Part shown: positions 13,401 to 25,400 of the stretch, piece by piece
How positions within the stretch are numbered: the first letter of the stretch is position 1
Layout: each line of letters begins with the position of its first letter
From: Bolinopsis microptera
Lineage: Eukaryota; Ctenophora; Tentaculata; Lobata; Bolinopsidae
Direction: 5' to 3'
Assembly: GCF_026151205.1 (NCBI RefSeq)
Contig: NC_087082.1
Location: 3,947,408-4,011,407 of the forward strand
Length of the DNA stretch: 64,000 nt
Notes under the pieces: model-generated
What the model saw: the letters and a program-made list of their open reading frames with translations, nothing else
The model's database searches: none
What the model was told of the DNA's origin: nothing
Program-made: the position numbers and the translations under genes

Positions 13401-16400
13401 GACAACGTATCACTATTTTAATTCTACCAGAGGTAAAGACTACAAGATGTGAAAATGCTGACGATCGGCCCAAGTTGTGCTGTAACTATGATCACAACTA
13501 GTTTTTATCCAACCACCCAGGTGTTACCTTTATGCGAGCTACAGAACATTGTTTTCATGAAAATTTATTTGCCTACTGTAAATAAAAATGGGGGTCGAGG
13601 TCAATAAATTTACGTTTTTTCAAGAGCATTATCCAATAATTAAGGGTATCAAGTAACAACTGTTGCTATAGGCTTAAACTTTGACGAGAAGAGGCAGGTA
13701 AAAAAGGCAGTACGTTATTCTGTACATAATATATCAATTGTCGATATCTGCATAATTTGAACCGACAGTATAACAATTAGATAACACACCAGTAGGCACC
13801 ACTGATAAAGAAGCAATTCAAATAATAATCTTCTGACGAAGACCCACAAATATAAAGAAAGACTACTAGGTTTAGTCTAGATACAGATACATGAAATGAG
13901 GGTTCAGTATTTAGTAGTGTGTATAACAATAATGGGCAGGAGACCTATATCTACACTAACCATGTGTAAATAAGAGACTAATTAAGCTCCCCTTCATCGC
14001 TCCTTTATTGCTGCATTATAACTATCTTTGTCAATAGGACGATCATAAACTGGTTTTTGTTATGGCACATCTGCTACGAAAGATATCCTTCATTAGTCGG
14101 TATCTAGTCTTACATTCCCCCTCAAACGAGCATTGCAACAAGTATTCAACCGTTACCAAGAAATATCAAACTCAAACAACAACAACATGGCAACATTAAA
14201 ATGGCAAGATGTTTCATAATCTCTAAGTAACTACATATGCTCATATGAGTAGCTGGAGCTTCTTAACGCCGCAGCAAGGTAGCTCACATTATGTAGTTAC
14301 GCTATAGCTTGCTCCACTGGTGATAGTACCTACAACTGTTGTTGTTAAAACTCACTTAAAAGCTTGAACACAAAGGAAGCTCGCTCTATTATTCTATTAT
14401 TCCACACGATCAGTGAACTCCTCCGGCCCCTTTTCAACCTATTCAACGTTTAAGGTTCAGTTTCGGGCGTCCTCTATACTGCCGGTCCCATTCAAGGTCA
14501 AAACCACGAAAGATCAGGCTTAAAGCAATTGCCTCTGTCCCCTATACACTAACACCCCACCTTCTGCCACCAGGCCCTAACAACACGAACAAGGCTAATA
14601 GCCACGTAGAACGTAGTCGACAACGAACAAAGGATAACCTGACCTGCAGTTTGAACAATAGGTCTGGGTAATGGCGCTCTTTTTTTGCTGAGTCCCCTTT
14701 TGACCTTGTATAATTTATGCATGTCCTGGTGTTTATGAAGTGTCCACATAGGTATATTAGTCTGAGAACCTTGTAGAGTTGTAGCCTTGCAGATGGATTG
14801 GACTGTATCTGTCACGTGACAGAGATTAGTTGTCTCGTTATTCTCTGTAGAATAGAACACTCGGAGGGCATTGATTTAATCAGAACGAACTGTGAATGTT
14901 ATTGTTAAACATCAGTTGGCGGGGAATGCGTTGTTGTTATTATTTTTGTTTCAATTTGCATCTGTACCGTACAGCCTTAGTGAGGGTACAACTTCTGGTG
15001 CTGTAATATTATCATGATGCGTAACCAGGTAAAAGCAAAAGTTGGTGCGACTAAAGACAAAAATGGGAAAATGTTGAAAACAGAAGCAAAAACTGAACAA
15101 GGCAGGTATGTTGCGTTGTTGAATTCAACATGACGTGTGCACGGCCACTGGAACTTCACTGTTTCTCGGTAAATCAGACTTTCCCAACTGCAAAAATGGA
15201 CACAAACCCTAGCTTGACAAAGCGGAAGCCTTTTATCTGCGATTAAGAAAAGTTACGGACAACATCAGTGAGGCTATGGGGACTACGTTAATGTGTTACC
15301 TAGATTCAATAACTATGGTTTGAATTATAACAGTACCAACACAAGAACCATCTACCTTTTGGGAAGCAAGGGTATAAAACTGTTTTACTCGAGCTAGATC
15401 GGCATTCTTCAACAGGCTGCTCTTTCAAATACAGAATGTAAAAATAATTGCAGTCATTAATATTGTAAAGAAACATCTCTTAGAGTCTTAGGTCACGATG
15501 TTGTATCAGTGAGAACAGGGTTGACTGAGGTCGTACAGCAATAAAGAACTGTGGTCTCATTGGCCCAGTCAATATCAGCTGTATGTTAATAAGATAATAT
15601 GTTAATAAGATAATCCCTTGACAGACCCCACGGCCCGCCCCTCCATAACATTAAACTAGCAACGCGCACAGAAGTAACGAATGTTTAACTGTATAATCGC
15701 CTGAAATATCAACCTGGAGCAACATTGAACTACTGGTAGCAGCTAACTTCACTGCCACTTTCGATCAGGAATTGATTAGTTTCCAGCTAAGGACCTCCGA
15801 CCTGCTATTTCGCAAGAACCTACAACGGTCTGAGAAGTGAGAACAAAGGGTGATTATATATTATAAGTCTAGGAGTGCGGTTAGGGTTGGCTGATTGGAA
15901 TTCTGGGAGGGTGAAGGGTTAAGGGCAGCATTGAAAAAGATGGATTTAGCAACTCGTGCTGGATACATTCATGATGGAGCTGCTGGTCATTGGTAAACTT
16001 GAATTATATTATAGATTGTTATCTAGATTTAAATGTAATGAAATTAAACAGGTAAGCTCTCTTGACTCCGCTCAAATTCCAAACGAATGATAACAAAAAT
16101 TCCACATTGTTAAAATTCCAGCTACAACAATAAGAAAAGGCACATCAAACAGTTGACCACATAGGACACTAGCCAAAAGAATTTAGTATACATAGAAGTG
16201 AATGAAATACCACAGCTCAAAATACCATGTGGTTAACCAGCAAGCATGACGACACTACTTAAATAGTATTGTCCGATAATGTTGTCGTCTCAGATCATTG
16301 AACATACCATTCCTTATTTTTATGTGTATTGTGATAATAGAAAAATCAGGTTGAGCCCCTTGATCCTTAACGACAATTTCACCTGTACGAGAACATTAGT

Positions 16401-19400
16401 ATTACACTACACAACAAATTCACTGCGACAGCTAAGACTCAGATATTGATGATGAAACCCACAATCCATTATCCGGTAAGGTAATATGTGTTTTAGTGTA
16501 CTACAGAGTGCACGTGTCGCGCTAATAGTTTACACGTGTGGAGGAAGGAGTGTTGCTATGGTAACCTGGGACTCTGGGAGCTAATTGTAGATAGGATCAT
16601 GTAGGGACGGCGAAATACAACCGTTGGTTCTGCCCGGTTGTGTACTCAAAGCTTCTCAGTGACAAGACATAAACTGTGGAAAATAGCAGGGATATAGCAG
16701 GGATATAGCAAATCTTGGCAACGTTTCAACAGCTCCTTTGATCTTACTATGTATAATGGGCCATTTGGCAGACCCTGCTAATTAAAATAATCACTTAGCT
16801 TCAAACCGAGAAGTGGTGAGCATGTTTATTCATTGATAAGATCTATCCTAGATCTGTTACACGCTTATCGTAATATGTAGATACCAGTTGAACTCTTTGT
16901 CCCTCAGTACGTGTTGTGATTATGCATTAATGCATTAGATCTACCAGGGTCAGGGAAATTATCAATTTTGTGAACTATTTTGAAGTAAAGTTTGATGTTT
17001 TCTAAAATTTAAAGATTGTGCAGGGTCGCCCCTCAGCTCTCAGCTCTCAGGAGGAACGATCAACTGTATTTAAATACCAAAATAAGCTAAGTTGATCATG
17101 GATGGTGCCTACTAAACTTCAAATTATCAAACTAAAGAAATGGAAAATGAGTTTTTCTGAAGTGCTGAAAAATTCGCTGACAGGAGAAGAAACTCAAAAG
17201 AATAACACCGCTGAGAAAAATAAATACAAACGAAATCAGGATACCAGGTTAATCAGGGTCCTCGGTAAACCGTGGTTTTAATTTACACTGAATGTATGTA
17301 AATTAGAAACACCCTGTATACCTTACGAGACATATTTAAATGGTACGAAAGTCGGTGGTTTTTCGAAAAAGACACCATATTTTCGGACCTAAATTTAGGC
17401 CACCATCATTATTTTCCCCAAATTATTTTTACGTATTTTCCTTAATTATGAGTTTATCGATTTACTATCAATCAATATCAATAAAGTAAGTTATAAATAT
17501 GATTCATCAAACAATTAATGAACACTAGTATTCGATCATGAATTGTTTTAAAAATGATTTTGGACACGTTCCAGTAAAAATAAGCAAGCTCTGTCACTAC
17601 TTTATTGGCCACGGCGGTGAAATTTCGGGATTAGTGCATCTAGTGACCTAGTGGAAGATAACAACACTGTCGGTCCCCTATACCCTCTGGAGGATTATAA
17701 GTTAAGTTGAGGCTTTCATTTTTGTAAAATAAGGAGATGAAAAAAATCCCCAAATACCATGATTTAATTTGGGGTACGAAATGTGACGGTTTTCGGTAAA
17801 AATTCTCATATTTTCGTTCCACAATCATCTAGGTCACCGGAATTATGTCTCGTAAGGTAATTGGGGTTCCAATACAACGGAGTAAGATAAATCAGGGTGG
17901 ACTATTTTGGGTCCGGGACTCTAGGGCGTAAGACTCTAGGGCGTGAGACTTTAGGGCGGCGCCCTAACCCTAACCATCACCCTAACCCTAACCCTAGACT
18001 ATTTTTGTTGTTAATACAAAGTACGGAAATAGAAAGTAGAAATAATCGATGTACAATAAGCAAAGGAAGAGGATAGGTTACAGATCATTGCGATTTCTTC
18101 AAAACACAATTGCCAAGTTGTCAAATATCAATCCTAATATTGAGCAGATGATTGCTCTATTATAAGGAGGGACCTCCCAAAGAGGACCGGATATTATTTC
18201 ACCCGTGAGACCGTGACTGGAGCATTTAAACAGTAACACCAAATGTAGATGATCAAATCTAGTACTTGTTACTGATGAACTATCCAGCAAATAAGCCTTA
18301 TATTACAGCCTGGACACTTTTATTGGAAGCTCTTGCGCGTTATGTTATGGAGCTACATTTTGACGAATGTCATGATAATGAGCATAAAAAATAGGGCAAC
18401 GAACGAATATAAGTTAAAACAGTATCATAGTAATACTGCTGTATTCGCATAATCTACGACCATATGAAGTGGGGTTTGTGACGTCATAAGATCTTTAGCT
18501 CCAGCAAATTTGACCCATCATTAGTTCTAATTTGCTGCCTGTTGAAAACATTACAGCAGTGTTTATCTATAAATCAACCCGCCAATCAAATTAATGGGAT
18601 ATATATCATGCCCTAATAAGGGCACAAAACAGTATTTTCTGACTAATCAGGAGCTGAAATTATTCTCAAGAACCGTGTCACCCTCTCTGAAGGCAAAACC
18701 GGAAGATTTGTAAACACGTCACACGATAAATTTCAAACATAGTCTCATCGTAATCTGGACGAAGAGATGGCTAAATTGTCTAAATACAATACATCTGGCC
18801 AGCAAGTCACGGACACCCCACTTCTTCCGCGACTTGCAGTTAGGTTTCATAACATATTATTATTGTAAACACTATAGCCATCTGTGAGATGAAAACTTGA
18901 AATTTAGGTAATCCCTCCACAATAGTATAAACTATAATGAAACGTAGAATATATATGTAATTCGTTGGGCTACTAATAACGTTGTATTTTCTAGTAAGGA
19001 TATTATGGTTTGGTACAGCTGCTGGTGCGCGTTAGTGATATTTTAATTGGTTAATTGATATTTTAATTGGTTAATTGATATTTTAATTGGTTAATTGATT
19101 CTCATCAGATTTGTTGTTGGTATTTCGAACTTTGAGTCAGCTATGAGCGGACCTGGTAACTATGGTAACACTGGTAACTATGGTAACACTGGTAACTATG
19201 GTAACACTGGTAACTATGGTAACACTGGTAACTATGGTAACACTGGTAACTATGGTAACACTGGTAACTATGGTAACACTGGTAACTATGGTAACACTGG
19301 TAACTATGGTAACACTGGTAACTATGGTAACACTGGTAACTATGGTAACACTGGTAACTATGGTAACACTGGTAACTATGGTAACACTTTGGTCGCTGAA

Positions 19401-22400
19401 ATGACGTAATCTTATCTGATGGGTGCAACTCAAGGACTGACTTAAACGATAAAATAACCAACTTACTAACAACCTAGTTGAGAAATATCCTCTTACTTGT
19501 AGTAATAGGTTGATGATAAGGGACCACCGCTGGATGTGATACCATCTGTAGTGTGACCAATAGAACCCGATATTACACGGTGCAAATGTAGGGGGCACTT
19601 CGTGCGACTGTATTAAAAACACGTACAAACAGATGATGCTGATAAGTAAGTGGTTCAACTTTTAATCGAGGGAATTTCTAGAGGAACCAGCTGATCATCT
19701 CGCCTCCGTAATAACCCTCAAGTATACGTGGAGTTAGAGCCCTGAATCACGGCTTAAGTGCGAATTTTAAAGATATACAGGTGTTCAGAATTTATCTATC
19801 TACGGATCTATTGATAGAGTTGGAAATAAAACGTAAACTGACAGGTGTACTTAAACTTAAAGCCTTCTTCCCATTTAATTAGTCACAACGCCCACTGTTA
19901 TATTATAGTCGTCGGGTACAGCCGTATATTGATAAGAAAGTTATAATTACTATATATTATCAACTTATCAATCTTCGTTTAATTGCCCATTATAATATCA
20001 TTGTATGCAAGGTTATTATTTTTCGGGTTGATGCAAAAAAAGGTCGGTCATTACTTTGTCGCTCTTGGGCCTTGAAAAAAGTGGTATGATGATATTATAA
20101 TGCTCTTACTATAATAGTCACGTTAACCTACCATTAAATTTACAATACAATAAATTACAAAATACAAAAGTTTTAGAAGGTCTAAATTAATTAAATCTAT
20201 AAATGTTGTTTAGCTAAAAAACTGGAGCTACCTCCTGAAGCAGAATAATTATAAACTGACAACAGTTCATATCTACATTACCGACATATTTCCTTATCAC
20301 CAGTACGTACTACGTGCCTTGAACTAACACAGAACTACAAACAAATGGCGGTCCATCCAGGGGGATAAGTCTCCACAGCTCATGATAAGATCACATCAAA
20401 ACAGAAAATAAGTAGTAGACAGTGGGTATACAGAGTGGTAGATTGTAGGTATGCAGTGACCGTAGGGTTTCGCCTCCAGAGTGGTAGTCACCAGGGTTAA
20501 CGCTAATTGTCGGGGTTGATAAAGCTGTAAAGAGGAGGGGAAATAACCGAATAACCGTGTCGCCGTGGACAGAAGATAAGGAAGATTACTATTCAGCCCG
20601 TAGACTGCATGTAGACTATCCACGGGGAGAACAACAATGAAAGTCTGATAGGTCACATCTTATAAACAGGTTATGGTAGCTAACAGGGAAATTGGGTGTA
20701 TTGGGTTTTTAGATGTAGACTAAATACGAGCAACAAGGGCAAAAGTTATTTATACACACGTACGTGTAAGAAATTAAAGAAATATTGATAATTATATCCG
20801 ATGTATGACATCGAATTATATTAATATCACCAATGATATATCAAACCCAAATTCCTAAATTCCAAGAGTGCAGAGTGCACGAAGCGTCAAGTTGCACACA
20901 GACATGCTCTCCACTACTACTAAAAGTAGCACACTTGAAGCGCCGCATTGAGCAGTGTGCTTAGTGCGACATTAGTTTCTTTGTTTACTGCACCAGTACA
21001 ATGAACTAAGGATTATGATGTCGCTCTAAGTGGGGAGGGGTGCTCCTAGTCAAGTAGTTGAAACGAGCCTTGTTAATGTGTTAATCAGACATTGTGAAAT
21101 AGTTGCGAACAGTGTTAATAGTTAAACGAACGTTTTTCTTCGACGGACCAAAATGTGATCAGCCCAAATTAAGAAATTATAAGCAGAGGACTAATTGTTC
21201 AAATGAGCGCTACTCACGAGTTTCAAAGAAATTTGATTTATCGGATATGAAATATGAATAAGCCGCAATTTGATTTGTTGGTTGCATTCTAAGTAAGTAA
21301 GTAAGAGCTTAAAAGCGGTTATACTCTTTCGTAAGGGCTGTAATCACCTCCAGATTGCAGGTTTTTTCAACCATGTCGAGGCGGACAAGGTTCAGGAGAT
21401 CACTTACTCCACAATGGCATCTAATACAATACAAATTCTACTGGTGCACCGGAGAAGTGAAGTGTGAACCCTATATTTTATTCTGACACGTGTTGACAAA
21501 CGATCAGCTTTCCGCAGCAGCCAATAAGATATTCGAAACACTGTCACGTGTCAAACGAATTTGGATAACCTCCACATCAATGTCCAGATCTATTATATTG
21601 GACATTTGAGATAACTAAGAAGTAGGTACAGACTAAGCAACCCCAGTGCCATTGGAATAAACGACAAAATTTGTTGAGATCAGCTGCACATTCCACAATA
21701 GATTATTGCAATAGACTCAGTCAATAGAGTCAGTCAACAGACTCAGTTCAATTTATACAGCCTGATTTGAGTTATTATTGAAAACTGTTTCTTTTGTAAT
21801 CTTAATGACTTTGATTAACAAAAATATGTTGCATTATGGTAGATAACAAATTCATGTCTCTGTGTGTTGAGGACGATTTGACCTTCGGCGGTTTTTGGAA
21901 TAAAAAAGATAATTTACACGAATCCACTTTTGAGAAAATTTAAAATAAAGTCAGAAATTTTAATAGAAACTTCAGATTTTCTTTCCTTGCTTATGAAACA
22001 GTAGATAAAATGACCGTATCGACAATAACCATATCTAAAATGTTATTTTTCAGTGTGATAAGAACACAATTACAAGTGTTACGGTGGTTTCTTGAAGCTA
22101 TGAGGAGTGATAACTCTACTCTTATGGTTCCTATTACTTCCGCTTGGGCTTACAAGTAAGTAAAGTATGTAAATTGCCAAAATATCCTGTAGTTTCCTTG
22201 CAGCGACATAAATTATGAACGATCTTACGATTTTACTCTAATAAGTTGAAGAAGACGTTATCTTTAAGTCGGAAGGCATCATATTTCTATTTCATCACTT
22301 TTTTTCAGCTTTCGCATAGTCAAGTATTCCTAAAATTCGGTTCATCGAAAGTTTTCATCAAAGCAATAGCAGTTCATCTATACTTTATTATTTTCTAAAA

Positions 22401-25400
22401 TTACAGTCTTTAGTGGTTGCTACATATATTATATCTACGTCATGACAAGTGTTTACCGCATTCCGTTACCATGGAAGAGGTAATTATATATCACTGAATA
22501 TATTGTCTGAGATAATCAAATATAATACCCAAGTGCCCCTTAACCATGATTTATCATCGCAGTACCTATGTTTGTAGGCTTCGTGCCAAACCTAGAAGTG
22601 TCTAGGTTAGTGATTATTGGTAGGTCGTTCTTATTGTTTAGAATCCGTATGTCTGACCGAAACAAACGGGAACTTTCTAAACTAAGGATTGATCTGGTTT
22701 ATATCCCCAAACAGCATAACATATTAATATTCAATTTCTCTTATGATGGCCATAAACCTAAATACATTAAAAACGATTTGCATCGAGATATCTAAAAGAA
22801 TGGACGTTATAATATCGACGAAAACGAGAGTTTCAAAGCCCTCCACAATTTTTCATTGTTGTAAAACTGACAAGCACATACTCAGAACAGTGATCACGTG
22901 TTCTCAATTAACCTTATTTTATTTTCACTATTTAAATTATAGGGTAAATGGTATAGAACTTGAAGTATCTGCACAGGAAAAAGATTTGGGGGTTATTACC
23001 CATAGCTCCCTGCTTTGGAACGAACAGATCAAAGCATGTATCGCTAAGGCAAATCGTATGATTTGTTGGATTGTAAGGAATTTAGTTATTAGAGAAAAGG
23101 TTGTTATGATTGCTATATATAAAGCTTTAATAAGACCTCATCTTGAGTATTGTGTCCAATTGTGGAATCCACCTGCGGCTCATGGAAGTTGGGGGACTGT
23201 TTTGGAGCTGGAGAGCGTCCAGAGGCGGTTTACCCGTCTGATTGATGAGGTGGGTACTCTTCCTTACAGCCGTAGACTGGAAATCCTCAATTTGACAACG
23301 CTGGCAGAGCGGCGAATACGTGGGGACCTTATTGAAGCTTTTAAGGTTATTAATGGTATGACTGATTATGGTTCAGACATGTTCAGACCAAGCAGATCAG
23401 GTCTTAATCTGGTTTCATCCAATAGATGTAGTAAAAGTGTGACAAAGGTCAAGAATATCCAGAAGTCTTTTCTCCCGGAGCGAGTTATTCCATATTGGAA
23501 CAAACTCCCTCCGGACGTCAAGAACTCTGTGACAGTTTTAGGTTTTAAAATTAAATTAGAAGGATATAAGATAGATATGATTTCTAAAAGTATTACAAAT
23601 GATTGCTTTTTTTGGAATGTTTCTAATGAAGTTTTAGTAAGAATTGAGGGAGCCAGTTATGTCAGTAATAAAGAGAAACATAACAATTATCTTTGGTTCC
23701 ATCCTTATGTGGCAAAGAAGCGTTTTATAAATCTTTATTCCACTGGGAAGTTTTTAAAATAGGATAATGTTTTTGATGAAATTGTTTTTAAATATTGTAT
23801 TTGATAATTAATTAATGTTGGTGGGGAAATATTTATTATATATTTTTTCACACAGTGCGATGATAGTTTGTAGACATGTGTGATGATGTGATGTCATAAA
23901 TTTTACTTTACTTTACTTTTACTATGTCAGAAGTATTTAAATAATATTTTTACTTCTTCAGTCAACGTTTAAAGAATCACTTGAATCTTGAAAGGTGTTC
24001 TCAATTTATTCCATTGGACTGCACACCTCCACTTCTGTTTGATACTCATAACAATTTTCATTGGAGATATTATTATACTTCTTTACACAGACAGCACATG
24101 ATCCAGAATGGCTCCTGTATAGTTCCCATGGTTACCGTATTAATCAAAGTGATGAATTTGTGACTGGGAGAAAGCGTGCTCTATTTGTCAAGATTTGTTG
24201 GCAATAATTGAATCGATAATCGCGATGCTGACGGTAACCAAATAACATATAATGCTTAATGCACTTGTAATTGAATGGGTAATCAGGTTTGTCCCATGTG
24301 CGTGATTAAGCCAATTAGACAGAGTTTTGAAAATGTGACTTATGAAGGACGCGAAATTCAAAAGCATGAATTAAGTGAAAACACGGATATCGTCACTCCT
24401 TGGATGCGCGCGGCTTCTAGTCTAGTTAGATAAACATATCATGTGTGTTGCGCGGCTCCTTTGTGTACATTGTTTTGGATAAAGTTGAATTGATCCATCT
24501 TAAGTTACAAATGAACTTGTTCACATAATCGTGATTAGGTCTAAAAACGTAAGCATTGTATTAGACAAAATAAGGTATTAATTTCGTATAAGGAAATATA
24601 AATTCATCATATTAACACGTCTCTCTTGTTCAGGACGAGCGAGTCTAATTCCACTCTCGAGTCAAAGAAGGTCACACAGTCAAGGTGGAAAAGTTTCATC
24701 AAATCCAAACATCCCAACTCCAGTGTGAGGCCCAAATCTGCAGCTACAGTCGCCGCTATCTCCACCTCCGGTATTAGATTTCTCTTTCCCTGATTTTAAT
24801 TTGTTGTAATTTTATCATAAATTAATAAATAATGAGTAATTGAAAAAGATATGGGCAAGAATTATTTCAAACAATATGGATGGAGGTCAAATATTATAAA
24901 TAAATATTATAAATTACAGGGACCCCAAAACAAGGAGAAGAGTCTACGGAACAGAAGGAAGACCAGATGCCAGCATCTCTCCTTCACACTGTGCACAACA
25001 CTGGTCAGGACAGGGATGTTAAGAAGAAACCTCTGAAACGACCCTCAACTAGCCCAGGTAATACAGCTTTGTAGCTGTTTAACAGGGCAGGGACAGAAAC
25101 AGTGAAATCATTGCGTACCTTGGGCCTTAAACCTTATATGACTCATTTGAAATTTGCAGTATTTGATTGACTAACTCGTACTAAATTTCTAAATCAGAGA
25201 GTTTATTAGCGGAAGATTCAAAGATTTGGTGCAGTCTTACAGTCGTATTTCAAAATACATTACTTTATGGTATTAGTCTAACAACATTAATTTACAATAT
25301 TTATCGCCCATATAGCCCGACAACTATGTGGAATAGATAAGAAGTTGTCACTAGGTTACGAAACCAGAGTGTAAGCCCCTGCTGAACCCAAACTAAGTCC

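Larger units (their letters stand above)
13099..22053. other. Remainder of intron 6, no gene seen
   Basis: About 9 kb with no coding frame I can support. It includes the upstream region of the antisense GPCR, a CCCTAA-type patch (17957-17997), three copies of a 22-bp AT-rich unit (about 19035-19100), an 18-bp array (19154-19388) and short duplications (15583-15614, 16687-16710, 17031-17050). Several CACGTG palindromes occur (near 14814, 16511, 21488, 21544). The open stretches at 14549-14860 (-) and 20396-20656 (-) show no family resemblance and are taken as chance. Confidence 0.5.

Noticed and set aside
19154-19388. CRISPR-like direct repeats
   Set aside because: Units are contiguous without spacers, and the DNA is clearly animal; the same holds for the other arrays.
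19095-19658. Gly-Asn-Tyr frame and its antisense Thr-Ser-Val-Ile-Val frames
   Set aside because: Translations of the 18-bp array; no flanking coding sequence or motif.
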